A stretch of DNA of 64,000 bases from Mycobacterium sp. ELW1. GTDB lineage: Bacteria; Actinomycetota; Actinomycetes; Mycobacteriales; Mycobacteriaceae. The notes under the pieces are model-generated. The model was not told the origin of the DNA, did no database searches, and saw only the letters and a program-made list of their open reading frames with translations. A program made the position numbers and the translations under genes. Positions 15,496 through 24,436 of the stretch are shown in pieces. The stretch covers positions 992,001 to 1,056,000 of the forward strand of contig NZ_CP032155.1 of NCBI RefSeq assembly GCF_008329905.1. Direction: 5' to 3'. How positions within the stretch are numbered: the stretch's first letter is position 1; each line of letters begins with the position of its first letter.

Positions 15496-16677
15496 TTGAA
15501 CTTTCCATCTGTTCTTCCAACCAATACACCAATTTCCATTGGCCGCCAAGGCTTTTCCGGCATCCCGCGGGTCGGCATTCTGAGCACATATCCGCCGACA
15601 TTGTGCGGATTGGCCACGTTCAGCGCAGCGCTGGCCGACGGGCTTCGTGCCAACGGCGCCGCAGTCGACGTGGTCCGGATCGCCGATGGACCGCCAAGCG
15701 GCGACGTCCAGGTCATCGGGGAGTTGATCAACGGTGTTCCGGCGTCGGTGTCCGCAGGCGTACAGCTGCTGAACAGATCTGACGTTGTGGTCATACAGCA
15801 CGAGTACGGGATCTACGGCGGAGCTGACGGCGAAGATGTCGTCGACATCATCCGTGGGATACAGGTTCCGACGATCGTTGTTGCCCACACGGTGCTCAAA
15901 CAGCCTACGCCGCAACAACGTTGGGTGCTGGAATCGATAGTGGCCCAAGCCGATCAGGTTGTCGTGATGACCACCGCTGCCCGCGATCGCCTTTGCCTGG
16001 GTTACGAAGTCGACAGCCGAAAGATCATCACGATTCCGCACGGGGCTACCGTCACCGCCAGGGCGGATGTCAAACGTTCCGGTCGTCCCACGCTCTTGAC
16101 CTGGGGCCTGCTGGGGCCGGGCAAGGGCATCGAGCGAGTCATCGATGCCATGGTCACGCTCAGCGAACTGCCCGGGCGGCCCGTCTATCTGATCGCCGGC
16201 CGCACACATCCGAAGGTTCTCGCCGCGGATGGCAACGCCTACCTTGATTCTCTGCGGGAACGCGCCAACAGCCGCGGCGTCGCGGACTCGGTGAAGTTCG
16301 ATGTCGTATACCGGGACAACAAGGCGCTTGGCGCGATCATTCAGTCAGCTGCGGCGGTGGTCTTGCCATACGACTCCACCGAACAAGTCACCTCGGGCGT
16401 ACTCGTTGACGCTATCGCCAACGGACGTCCGGTCGTGGCGACCGCGTTCCCTCATGCGGCCGAATTGCTCGGCGACGGCACCGGAATCGTCGTACCGCAC
16501 GGTGATACGGATGCACTCACATCCGCCCTGCTTTCGGTGCTGACGCAGCCCCGGTTGGCCGGACATATGGCGGCAAGAGCGCGCCTGTTGGCCCCGACGA
16601 TGGCCTGGCCGATGGTTGCCAAAGATTATCTGGTTCTGGCTCAACGTCTCTGCTCCAGAAGGTCGGCACTCGTATGA
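15496..16677 (+). CDS. GT4-family glycosyltransferase
   Basis: A 393-residue GT-B retaining glycosyltransferase of family GT4. The N-terminal half starts GIPRVGILSTYPPTLCGLATFS, the usual acceptor-side entry loop. The C-terminal half has the donor-binding block with the E-x7-E type region STEQVTSGVLVDAIANGRPV and HAAELLGDGTGIVVPHGD. Donor and acceptor are unknown; mannose is suggested by the GH130 partner. Start TTG at 15496 (LNFPSVLPTN) is used, with no strong ribosome site. Its stop overlaps the next start as ATGA (16674-16677), so the three genes are coupled. Confidence 0.85.
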   Translation: MNFPSVLPTNTPISIGRQGFSGIPRVGILSTYPPTLCGLATFSAALADGLRANGAAVDVVRIADGPPSGDVQVIGELINGVPASVSAGVQLLNRSDVVVIQHEYGIYGGADGEDVVDIIRGIQVPTIVVAHTVLKQPTPQQRWVLESIVAQADQVVVMTTAARDRLCLGYEVDSRKIITIPHGATVTARADVKRSGRPTLLTWGLLGPGKGIERVIDAMVTLSELPGRPVYLIAGRTHPKVLAADGNAYLDSLRERANSRGVADSVKFDVVYRDNKALGAIIQSAAAVVLPYDSTEQVTSGVLVDAIANGRPVVATAFPHAAELLGDGTGIVVPHGDTDALTSALLSVLTQPRLAGHMAARARLLAPTMAWPMVAKDYLVLAQRLCSRRSALV

Positions 16678-17693
16678 GCGAGATATTGATTCCGAAGTTC
16701 GACCAGCTTTTTCGGATGACGGACCACCGCGGGACCTTTGAGCACGCATGTTTTGACGAACCGCGGCCCGAGCACGGCTATTGCACTGACGACATGGCCC
16801 GCGTGCTCGTCGTCGCCGCCCGTGAGCCCGGTGCTTCCGGTGAGGTCAATCGCCTGGCCGGCGTTGCCGTGCGGTTCCTGAATGACGCCCAAGCCCTCGG
16901 TGGCGCCTGCCGGAACCGAATGGATTCTGCCGGTAGGTGGTTGGACGACCCGAGCCTGGACGACTGTTGGGGCAGATGCATCTGGGGCCTCGGTACCGCA
17001 GTGGCGCACAGCGACGTCGTATGGGTGCGCAAATCAGCGCTCGTCCAGTTCGAGCGCGCGGCGCAAGCACGTTCGAAGTGGCCGCGCGCGATGGCATACG
17101 CCGCTTTGGGCGCCGTTGAAGTTCTCACGGTCCATCCTGATCATCACGCTGCCCGCAAACTGGTCACCGATTACGCGGTCTCGATAGCCAAGCCGAACGG
17201 GGATCCTGACTGGCCGTGGCCCGAGCCGCGTCTGCGCTACGCCAATGCGGTTCTGGCCGAGGCGATCATTGGCGTAGGTGTGGCGCTGGAGGCACCGAAA
17301 CTGTGGCAGCGGGGGCTCGACCTGTTGGCCTGGCTTCTGGACATCGAAACCTTCAATGGGCACCTGTCACCCACTCCGGTCGCGGGGCGGGGCCCGGGCG
17401 ACCCCCAACCGGCTTTCGATCAGCAGCCGATCGAGGTCGCAGCGCTGGCCGACGCCTGCGCTCGCGCCGCTGCCGTCGACGCCGCCGCACAGTGGAACGA
17501 CGGTGTGCGAAATGCTGTGTCGTGGTTCACCGGTGCCAATGACGCCGGCCAGCTGATGTGGGATCCGGCCACCGGCGGTGGATACGACGGACTGCTGGCC
17601 GACGGGGTCAACCTCAATCAAGGCGCTGAGTCGACGTTGGCAATGATCTCGACGATGCAGCACGGCCGGCGAATATCGTTGCTGCAGAGATGA
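16674..17693 (+). CDS. Six-hairpin-type glycan-processing protein
   Basis: A 339-residue protein with an alpha-helical character and repeats typical of (alpha/alpha)6 six-hairpin glycosidase-like proteins: GYCTDDMARVLVVAARE near the N-terminus, LDDCWGRCIWGLGTAVAHS, YANAVLAEAIIGVGVAL and TGGGYDGLLADGVNLNQGAE near the end. Aspartates and a Trp-rich cleft fit a carbohydrate-binding role, but I cannot name a catalytic pair. It is locked between the GT4 and GH130 genes by ATGA overlaps on both sides, so it probably handles the same glycan. Confidence 0.7.
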   Translation: MSEILIPKFDQLFRMTDHRGTFEHACFDEPRPEHGYCTDDMARVLVVAAREPGASGEVNRLAGVAVRFLNDAQALGGACRNRMDSAGRWLDDPSLDDCWGRCIWGLGTAVAHSDVVWVRKSALVQFERAAQARSKWPRAMAYAALGAVEVLTVHPDHHAARKLVTDYAVSIAKPNGDPDWPWPEPRLRYANAVLAEAIIGVGVALEAPKLWQRGLDLLAWLLDIETFNGHLSPTPVAGRGPGDPQPAFDQQPIEVAALADACARAAAVDAAAQWNDGVRNAVSWFTGANDAGQLMWDPATGGGYDGLLADGVNLNQGAESTLAMISTMQHGRRISLLQR

Positions 17694-19171
17694 CGTCGAT
17701 GGAAGTTGATCTCGCCAAGCGTGTCCCACTGCGGCTGACGCTTGACAGGTCACGGGTCGTCACCCGGCTGTTCGTGCCTGGCCAGGAAGGATTCGAGCAG
17801 CAGGATTCGCGGGCGGGTGCGGTGCTCGCGCGCATCCTTGCGCTGGGTGAAGACGATGTTATGCGCTCACTGGATGACGTGATCAGCCGGTTCGACAGTC
17901 GGCATCGCGATCTGGGCGGCACGTTCCGGCGGCACGCCCGAGAACTCGCTGACCGGCTGCGGCCAGACGCGCGAGTGTCCGATGCCCGGATGCTGTTATT
18001 GGGCGCCACCTTCACCAGCGAGTACGCGATCGAGGGTGCGGCGCTGTGCAATCCCAGCATTGTTGCGCACCCCGACCAGACCGGGACGACCGCGGGTGAA
18101 CTCCGGATTGTGTTGAGTGTCCGCGGTATTGGTGAAGGCCATCGGTCCTCGATCGGGTTCCGGACCGGTGTGGTCGATGCGTCGGGATGTCCTCGCATCG
18201 ACCCTCTGGGTGCGTTCGCCACGGTCGGCGCGACGTCGGCGGGCGGCTTGGACGCCGCCGTCTTCCGCAGCGAGCTTCACCGACTCGATGATGACGGGGA
18301 AGCAGCCAACTACGTCCTCGAACCACTCGGTGAGTGCTTTAGCCGTAGCGACCTGGAGGAGAGGCTGGTCCAACTGCAGTCTCACTCGAGCACTCGTGGA
18401 CGTGTGCTCGAGACAATCGCCGAGAGCCGCGCGATCGCGGACAGGAGCTACGCTGTCGAATTCCCGCACCAGGTGCCGATTTCCGAACGCGTGCTGTGGC
18501 CTGCGATGGACGCCGAATCGGTCGGTATGGAGGACGCGCGCTTCGTGCGCTTCGTCAACGACGACGGCTCTGTGACCTTCTACGCCACCTACACCGCATA
18601 CAGCGGATCGCACATCAGCCAACAGCTGTTGGAGACGGCCGACTTCCGGTCATTCACCTCGAAGCCCATGGTTGGGCGCGCTGCGGCCAACAAGGGTTCG
18701 GCATTGTTTCCGCGTCGCATCAACGGTCGGTACGCCGTGTTGTCCAGGGCGGATCGCGAGTCGAACTCGATCGCGTATTCGGATCACCCATTTGTGTGGA
18801 CGGACGCGCGACCGTGCCAGCGCTCGGTCGAGTCCTGGGAGGTCTTGCAACTGGGCAACTGTGGTTCACCGATCGAGACCGATGCCGGCTGGTTGGTGCT
18901 CACCCATGGTGTCGGCCCGATGCGCACGTACCGGATGGGTGCGCTGTTGCTCGACCTCGACGACCCGACGAAAGTGATCGGCCGGCTGCGCGAGCCGCTG
19001 CTGAGTCCCGCCCCGGACGAGCAGGACGGTTACGTCCCCAACGTGGTCTATTCGTGTGGCGCACTCGTCCACGCCGACACCTTGATGCTGCCGTACGGAA
19101 TTGGTGACGCCTCGATCGGATTTGCGACCGTCGCGATGCCCGATCTGATGTCGGCGCTCGGGGCGCGATGA
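17690..19171 (+). CDS. GH130-family mannoside phosphorylase-like protein
   Basis: A 493-residue five-bladed propeller of family GH130, whose characterised members are beta-mannoside phosphorylases or hydrolases acting on 1,2- or 1,4-linked mannose. The key region SVGMEDARFVRFVNDDGSV, followed by TFYATYTAYSGSHISQQ, and NKGSALFPRRINGRYAVLSR are typical. GSPIETDAGWLVLTHGVGP completes the pattern. About 150 extra residues at the N-terminus come before the catalytic core. With the GT4 and six-hairpin genes it suggests synthesis and recycling of a mannose oligosaccharide. Last gene of the coupled trio; its ATG overlaps the previous stop. Confidence 0.85.
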   Translation: MTSMEVDLAKRVPLRLTLDRSRVVTRLFVPGQEGFEQQDSRAGAVLARILALGEDDVMRSLDDVISRFDSRHRDLGGTFRRHARELADRLRPDARVSDARMLLLGATFTSEYAIEGAALCNPSIVAHPDQTGTTAGELRIVLSVRGIGEGHRSSIGFRTGVVDASGCPRIDPLGAFATVGATSAGGLDAAVFRSELHRLDDDGEAANYVLEPLGECFSRSDLEERLVQLQSHSSTRGRVLETIAESRAIADRSYAVEFPHQVPISERVLWPAMDAESVGMEDARFVRFVNDDGSVTFYATYTAYSGSHISQQLLETADFRSFTSKPMVGRAAANKGSALFPRRINGRYAVLSRADRESNSIAYSDHPFVWTDARPCQRSVESWEVLQLGNCGSPIETDAGWLVLTHGVGPMRTYRMGALLLDLDDPTKVIGRLREPLLSPAPDEQDGYVPNVVYSCGALVHADTLMLPYGIGDASIGFATVAMPDLMSALGAR

Positions 19172-19297
19172 CGCGGTGTCGAGAAACGATTGCAGCCGAG
19201 GAGATTTGGGATTCCGAAGGCGGTCGGTTAGAGCCTGCGGTTGTCGTTCCATCGAGATTCTGATGGACATGAGCGCAGAGCGGCCGGGCAGGGCATC

Positions 19298-20110
19298 ATG
19301 GTCGTTATGAAGCGTGAGGTGGCCGCCCAGCTCGAGGTGGAGATCACCGGTGCGACGACTCTGGAGTTCCAGATCGCCGTCGCGCCGCACCCGGGGGCCG
19401 ACGTGTCCGAGGCGTTGTCCTTCGTCCTGAACGGGCACCCCGTCGCAGCGGCGGAGATCAGCGGTGAGCACGGCAACCGAATCCACAAACTCGAGGTTCC
19501 GGTGGGAACCCTGAAGGTCGCCTATGAGGCAACAATCAGCGGCCAAACCAACCCGGCCCCGGTGACCGACTACGACTTGTCAAAGTACCTGCGCCCCAGC
19601 AGGTATGCGGAAGCTGACAAGTTCTATGGCTTCGCCGCAACGGAGTTCGGTAGCTATCTCGACTCTGAATCGCTGTTGGAGCACGTGGCATCGTGGGTGG
19701 GAAACAGACTGAACTATGTGCCTGGCTCCAGCGACCCGATCGATGGAGCTGTGGACACATTGCTGGCGGGCGCGGGGGTGTGTCGTGACTTCGCGCACCT
19801 GGTCGTCGCTCTGTTACGGGCGGTCAATGTGCCCGCCCGAGTGGTCTCGGTGTACGCGCCGGGTCTGTACCCCATGGATTTTCACGCTGTCGCCGAGGCG
19901 TACGTGAGAGGACAGTGGTGGGTTGTCGACGGAACGCTCTTGGCGCCACGGCAAACCCTGGTGCGGATTGCCACCGGCCGTGACGCGGCGGACATTGCGT
20001 TCCTGGACAACCACAAGGGCGCGATCACGCTGAACAGACTTGAGGTCATGGCGATCGTCGATGGCGATCTGCCCAGAGACTCTCTCGACCAACTGGTGTC
20101 GATCCAGTGA
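19298..20110 (+). CDS. Transglutaminase-like family protein
   Basis: A cytoplasmic protein of about 270 residues with an N-terminal beta-rich domain (EVAAQLEVEITGATTLEFQI) and a transglutaminase-like papain-fold core. The catalytic triad is visible: Cys in GAGVCRDFAHLVVALLR, His in YPMDFHAVAEAYV and Asp in WWVVDGTLL. Members act as proteases or amidases rather than crosslinkers. ATG 19298 has AGGGC four bases upstream; ATG 19307 (MKREVAAQ) is the alternative used by homologues I recall. It follows the GH130 operon by 126 bases in the same direction and may be a separate unit. Confidence 0.83.
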   Translation: MVVMKREVAAQLEVEITGATTLEFQIAVAPHPGADVSEALSFVLNGHPVAAAEISGEHGNRIHKLEVPVGTLKVAYEATISGQTNPAPVTDYDLSKYLRPSRYAEADKFYGFAATEFGSYLDSESLLEHVASWVGNRLNYVPGSSDPIDGAVDTLLAGAGVCRDFAHLVVALLRAVNVPARVVSVYAPGLYPMDFHAVAEAYVRGQWWVVDGTLLAPRQTLVRIATGRDAADIAFLDNHKGAITLNRLEVMAIVDGDLPRDSLDQLVSIQ

Positions 20111-20219
20111 GCCGAGAGACCACGTCTGGCTGATCCGGACCCGTGCAACGTCAACCTGAACCCGTTGAGGTAGCCCGCCCATCTGAAGTGGGGCGCTGTT
20201 GGCGTTGAGCCGCAATGGA

Positions 20220-21383
20220 TTACGTCGTCACCTGGTGTGGGTAGTCCTGCGCGCGATGCTGGAACGACAAGATGGTGGGGTTGCGGACAACACCGTCGCG
20301 AATCTCTACAGCCCGGGAGATCGTCGTGCTGCTGTCCCAGGCGTCCGGTCCGGCCAGGACTGTCGAGATGTGCGGCAGCAACGCCTCACTGATTTCCCAC
20401 GTCGCCGAATTCCACAGGTACGACGGGCTGTGGTCGACGGCGTAGTAGTACACGCCGGAACCCACGGTGATGACCGGGTCGGTGAACGACGTCGGCCGGG
20501 CCCAGCTGAAGCCCATCCCGGTGTCACAGGAGACGTCGACGATCAGGCTGCCGGGAGCGAACGCCTCGAGTTCGTCGGCGGTCACGAAGATCAGCGGCGA
20601 CTCGGGATTCTGGAGGACGCAGTTGACGACGATGTCGTTGTCGGCCAGCAGTGTCGCTGCCGGCGCAGGACCGTCGGGGGTGTCCGCCCACGTGCGCGCG
20701 GCGTCGTCGGGGTCCTGCCACATCTTGAAGATCTGGGTGGAGTGAATCGGCGAGGCCACCGCGGCCGCGTCGCGGTTGGTGAGCACCCGCACGTCGTCGA
20801 CGCCGTGCGCATTGAGCGCGGTGACCGCTCCACGAGCGGTCGCACCGAAACCGATCACCGCCGCCCGCAACCGTCGGCCATAACTGCCGGTGATGCCGGC
20901 CAACTGCATCGCATGCAGGACGGAGCAATAACCGGCGAGTTCATTGTTCTTGTGGAATACGTGGAGGGCGAAGGAACCATCGGCGTGCCAATGGTTCATC
21001 GCCTCGAACGCGATGATCGTCAACCGCCGGTCGATGGCGGCCTGGGTCAACGCAGCGTCCTGGACACAGTGTGGCCATCCCCAGACCACTTGCCCGACGT
21101 TCATCTCGGCGAGGTCTTCGGCCTGAACCTTGGGCAGCAGGATGACGTCACACTCCGCGATCAACTGGTCACGCGGCTTGATCCCGGCGACCAGCCCGGC
21201 CAGAGTCTCGTCAGTGACGCCGAAGTGCTCGCCAAAGCCATGCTCGAGAAACATCCGCTCTCGCAGCGCGGCGTCGATTCTGTCGATATGCGAGGGATGG
21301 ATGGGTAGCCGAAGCTCGTTCTCCTTGCGCGACCGAGCGAGCACGCCCAGTGAAAGTTGAGGATCCTCAGAGCTTTTCGACAT
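20220..21383 (-). CDS. N5-(carboxyethyl)ornithine synthase-like dehydrogenase
   Basis: A 387-residue NAD(P)-dependent enzyme of the alanine dehydrogenase / pyridine nucleotide transhydrogenase fold. The N-terminal part shows the family sequence LARSRKENELRLPIHPSHI and FGVTDETLAGL. The Rossmann part is LRAAVIGFGATARGAVTAL. The length, the DVSCDTGMGFSWARPTSF stretch and WGWPHC resemble N5-(carboxyethyl)ornithine synthase, which reductively joins pyruvate to ornithine, but saccharopine-type activity is not excluded. ATG 21383 is chosen with GAGG eight bases upstream. A small gene lies 84 bases upstream in the same direction, and both are probably controlled by the divergent TetR. Confidence 0.78.
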   Translation of the reverse strand: MSKSSEDPQLSLGVLARSRKENELRLPIHPSHIDRIDAALRERMFLEHGFGEHFGVTDETLAGLVAGIKPRDQLIAECDVILLPKVQAEDLAEMNVGQVVWGWPHCVQDAALTQAAIDRRLTIIAFEAMNHWHADGSFALHVFHKNNELAGYCSVLHAMQLAGITGSYGRRLRAAVIGFGATARGAVTALNAHGVDDVRVLTNRDAAAVASPIHSTQIFKMWQDPDDAARTWADTPDGPAPAATLLADNDIVVNCVLQNPESPLIFVTADELEAFAPGSLIVDVSCDTGMGFSWARPTSFTDPVITVGSGVYYYAVDHSPSYLWNSATWEISEALLPHISTVLAGPDAWDSSTTISRAVEIRDGVVRNPTILSFQHRAQDYPHQVTT

Positions 21384-21467
21384 CCAATGGGCCTCTGTTC
21401 CCGAAGGCGGCGCGTTGACAGCTTGGCCGCGGAGCCGACTGGCCACCGCACACAACCATAGCTCAGG

Positions 21468-21647
21468 TCAGAGGCGGTACATCTCCCGTGACATCGATGC
21501 CTGCTCGACGAAACTGGCGCGCTGCGGCGGGTAATGCGGCTTCTTGCCAGGTGGCTCCTGCTCGGTGAATGCGGGCGCTCGCAGCCATGCGGCAATGCGG
21601 CTCAGGAAGCGTCCCGGCGACAGCCCGCCGGCTCCGATAGCGACCAT
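21468..21647 (-). CDS. Small basic protein in the TetR-controlled unit
   Basis: A 59-residue protein beginning MVAIGAGGLSPGRFLSRIAAW and ending EQASMSREMYRL. No domain is recognised; the middle is rich in Pro and basic residues. It is supported by the strong ribosome site CGGAGGACCGTC right before the ATG at 21647 and by its position as first gene downstream of a clear operator region, ahead of the CEOS-like dehydrogenase. Its function is unknown. Confidence 0.6.
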   Translation of the reverse strand: MVAIGAGGLSPGRFLSRIAAWLRAPAFTEQEPPGKKPHYPPQRASFVEQASMSREMYRL

Positions 21648-21677
21648 GACGGTCCTCCGTTCGATCAACCCCTCGCG

Positions 21678-21736
21678 CTAGACTAAATCGTCTAGTCTGT
21701 TTGGTCTAGACGATGTGGTCTAGGCCACATCGTCTA
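21678..21736. promoter_or_regulatory. Nested TetR operators in divergent promoter
   Basis: Three overlapping inverted repeats built on TAGACGAT/ATCGTCTA: CTAGAC-N6-GTCTAG (21678-21695), ATCGTCTAG-N10-CTAGACGAT (21687-21714), and TAGACGATGTGG-N6-CCACATCGTCTA (21707-21736). They fill the space between the TetR gene and the small gene and should bind the TetR dimer, repressing both directions. Confidence 0.8.
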
Positions 21737-21801
21737 ATCGCAGTCAGATGCGACCTATAGTGGGGAAAGCCCAGTTCATCGATGGTTCGAAGGCGGTTCG
21801 A

Positions 21802-22404
21802 ATGACGACGCAGCAGGAAGCGGCGCTCTCGCACAAGGAGCGGCTCTTTCGCGCTGGCGCGAAGTTGTTCTATGAAAACGGCTTCCACGGAACCACGATC
21901 GACGCCGTCCTCGCGGAGGCCGGCGTGCCGAAGGGCTCGTTCTACCACCACTTCGGCTCCAAGGATGCGTTCGGCCAAGCCGTCTTGAGCCGGTACATGG
22001 GGTCCCAGGGTGAACTGGTCGCGACGTGGGCCGCCAGAACCGACCTGTCGACCGCCGAGAAGGTGACCGGCTACTACCGGGATATGTCGCAGGTCTTCGT
22101 CAAATCAGGTTTCCAGACGGCGTGCCTGACCGGAAAATTCTCCACGGAGGTGGCCGCCACCTCTGACGTCTTCCGGCCGCAGCTGGCCGGACAGATCGAT
22201 GGGTGGAAGGCGCGGCTCTCAACGCTGTTCGCGGCCGGTCAGAAGAAAGGCGACGTCCGCCAGGACCGTCCGGCCGAGGACCTCGCCGATGTGGTGCTCG
22301 CTCTCATTCAGGGTTCCTTCGTGTTGACGTTGTCGACCCGGGACGAGCACACACTCGCGACGGTGTGCGACACGATCCGGCAACTCATCGAACCCCCGAA
22401 CTGA
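21802..22404 (+). CDS. TetR/AcrR-family repressor
   Basis: A 200-residue repressor. The N-terminal helix-turn-helix reads LFYENGFHGTTIDAVLAEAG followed by VPKGSFYHHFGSKDAF, the classical TetR pattern. The C-terminal ligand domain (CLTGKFSTEVAATSDVFRPQL) resembles the NemR/AcuR-type subgroup with a cysteine near the start of that region, which in some relatives senses electrophiles. ATG 21802 is preceded by GAAGGCGG. The gene is divergent from a small protein and a CEOS-like dehydrogenase across a region packed with inverted repeats, so autoregulation and control of those genes are likely. Confidence 0.88.
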   Translation: MTTQQEAALSHKERLFRAGAKLFYENGFHGTTIDAVLAEAGVPKGSFYHHFGSKDAFGQAVLSRYMGSQGELVATWAARTDLSTAEKVTGYYRDMSQVFVKSGFQTACLTGKFSTEVAATSDVFRPQLAGQIDGWKARLSTLFAAGQKKGDVRQDRPAEDLADVVLALIQGSFVLTLSTRDEHTLATVCDTIRQLIEPPN

Positions 22405-22453
22405 GGCGTCCGGCGATTCAGATATCGCCGGGATGATGACCCGCCCAAAAGCG

Positions 22454-22486
22454 AAGGGCTGGTGCGGCATTGCCGCACCAGCCCTT
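22454..22486. terminator. Bidirectional hairpin between TetR gene and cspA
   Basis: AAGGGCTGGTGCGGC, loop ATT, GCCGCACCAGCCCTT: a perfect 15-bp stem. Flanking AAGC and GCTT extend it past one bulged base. It sits between the convergent stops at 22404 and 22508 and has no long T-run, as usual in mycobacteria. Confidence 0.85.
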
Positions 22487-22507
22487 GCTTGTGGTATGAG
22501 GTCCGAG

Positions 22508-22711
22508 TCAGACCGCGGAAACCCGCGTGGCCTGGGGGCCCTTGGGTCCCTGTCCGACCTCGAACTGGACTCGCTGGTTCTCCTCGAGCGACTTGTAGCC
22601 GTTGCCCTGGATTTCCGAGTAGTGCACGAACAGATCCTGCTCGCCACTGTCAGGAGCGATGAAGCCGAAGCCCTTTTCGCCGTTGAACCATTTCACAGTT
22701 CCCTGTGCCAT
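22508..22711 (-). CDS. cspA: Cold-shock protein CspA
   Basis: A 67-residue single OB-fold protein that binds single-stranded RNA and DNA as an RNA chaperone. The RNP1 motif [10 protein letters not shown] and RNP2 motif DLFVHYSEI are intact, and the protein starts [10 protein letters not shown] as in mycobacterial CspA. It lies 76 bases downstream of an RhlE-like helicase gene in the same direction, so it may be partly co-transcribed with it. Confidence 0.95.
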   Translation of the reverse strand: MAQGTVKWFNGEKGFGFIAPDSGEQDLFVHYSEIQGNGYKSLEENQRVQFEVGQGPKGPQATRVSAV

Positions 22712-22787
22712 CTATTTCTTCTTCTCTCATTCAGATGGATGCCGGAGGCATCCCTTGCTCGCTCCGGCGGGCCCGCCGGAACGAAAT

Positions 22788-24170
22788 CTAGTTGGTGCCA
22801 ACCGCTGAGCGCGGCCGACGGGCACGACGGCGGCCGGGCTGGCCACCACCGTGAGCTTGATTGCTGCCGGACTGGCCGCCGCGAGACTGACCGCCGCGAG
22901 GCTGGCCCGACTGGCCACCACGAGCCTGGCCACCACGGCCGCGACCCGGGGTGGACGCGCGGCGAGGGGCGGCGGGCGCCGCCGCGGGTGCCGGAGCCTG
23001 GTATGCGGCGACCTCACCGACCAGTGCCTGCACGGGTTCCGAATCTGCCGAAACCTGTTGCGGGGTGGCCTTGATGCCGGCCTTGCGCAGCAGCGCCTGG
23101 GTGTCGCGGCGCTGCTCGGGCAGCACCACGGTGACCACGTCGCCGCTCCGTCCCGCTCGCGCGGTACGACCTGAGCGATGCAGGTATGCCTTGTGCTCGG
23201 CGGGCGGGTCGATGTGGACGACCAGCTCGACGTCGTCGACGTGGACACCGCGGGCGGCGATGTCGGTCGCGACCAGAACCCGGGCCGTCCCGGCGGCGAA
23301 TGCCGCCAGGTTGCGGTCGCGGGCCGGCTGAGAAAGGTTGCCGTGCAGATCAACTGACGGAATGCCGGCCTGGGTGAGCTGCTTGGCCAACTTGCGGGCG
23401 TGATGCTTGGTGCGCAGGAACAGGATTCGGCGTCCGGTGCCCGAGGCCAAGGCGTGCACCAAGTCCTTCTTGGCGTCGACGCCGGCCACGTGGAACACGT
23501 GGTGGGTCATCGCGTCGACCGGCGACGTGTCCGAGTCCACCGCGTGCGACACCTGGTCGCGAAGGAACCGGGTCACCAGCTTGTCGACGCCGTTGTCCAG
23601 CGTCGCCGAGAACAGCAGGCGCTGTCCGCCGGCCGGGGTGGCGGCGAGGATCCGGGTGACGCCGGGCAGGAAGCCCAGGTCGGCCATGTGGTCGGCCTCG
23701 TCGATCACGGTGATCTCGACCGCGTCGAGGGTGATCAGACGCTGGCGCATCAGGTCTTCCAGGCGTCCGGGGCAGGCAACGACGATGTCGACGCCGGCCT
23801 GCAGAGCCTTGACCTGCTTGTTCTGCGGAACGCCACCGAAGATGGTGGTGACCCGCAGACCGGCAGCCTCAGCCAGCGGTTGCAGCGCCGCGGTGATCTG
23901 GGTGGCCAGCTCACGGGTCGGCGCCAGGACCAGGCCCGAGGGTCGGGATGAGCGACGGGTGGTGTCAGCCAGCCGGCTGACCAGCGGAATAGAGAACGCC
24001 AGCGTCTTGCCGCTGCCGGTCTTGCCCCGACCGAGCACGTCGCGGCCGGCCAGAGTGTCCGGCAGGGTCGAGACCTGGATCGGGAAGGGATGGGTGATGC
24101 CGCCGTCGGACAGTGCGCGCACCAATGAAGGGCGCACGCCGAGATCGGCGAACGTCAATTCGGGATTCAT
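22788..24170 (-). CDS. rhlE: RhlE-like DEAD-box RNA helicase with RGG tail
   Basis: A 460-residue ATP-dependent RNA helicase. In order: Q motif region FADLGVRPSLVRALSDGG and PFPIQ, Walker A GRGKTGSGKT, PTRELA, DEAD box in VIDEADHMADLGF, SAT in LLFSATLD, and HRSGRTARAG. After about residue 390 comes an Ala/Pro linker and a tail of Arg-Gly-Gly repeats (GRGRGGQARGGQSGQPRGG) ending in a basic cluster, typical RNA-binding appendages. ATG 24170 is chosen with GAAAGG five bases upstream. The upstream 266 bases are shared divergently with the ketoacyl synthase gene. Pairing with cspA suggests a role in unfolding RNA at low temperature. Confidence 0.92.
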   Translation of the reverse strand: MNPELTFADLGVRPSLVRALSDGGITHPFPIQVSTLPDTLAGRDVLGRGKTGSGKTLAFSIPLVSRLADTTRRSSRPSGLVLAPTRELATQITAALQPLAEAAGLRVTTIFGGVPQNKQVKALQAGVDIVVACPGRLEDLMRQRLITLDAVEITVIDEADHMADLGFLPGVTRILAATPAGGQRLLFSATLDNGVDKLVTRFLRDQVSHAVDSDTSPVDAMTHHVFHVAGVDAKKDLVHALASGTGRRILFLRTKHHARKLAKQLTQAGIPSVDLHGNLSQPARDRNLAAFAAGTARVLVATDIAARGVHVDDVELVVHIDPPAEHKAYLHRSGRTARAGRSGDVVTVVLPEQRRDTQALLRKAGIKATPQQVSADSEPVQALVGEVAAYQAPAPAAAPAAPRRASTPGRGRGGQARGGQSGQPRGGQSRGGQSGSNQAHGGGQPGRRRARRPRSAVGTN

Positions 24171-24436
24171 GAAGCCTTTCGGGCATCGATACATGGCGAG
24201 ATTGCCGGAGGGCAAAATCGATCGCCGCGAGACTGTGTGCTTGGTGGCACTGATCAGCTGAACTCGGCTTCCGCAGAGCGGTTGTGCCGGTGAAGTGAAG
24301 GTGTTCCACGACGTGCTGGTGGCTCTTTCGAGCAGCCAACGTTGTTGTAAGCATATCAGCTTGTAGCCGGTATATATTCCCGGAGTAGCGGGTATCCCTC
24401 GCGTCAACCTGGACGCGACCGAAGGGGTCAGCGGTT

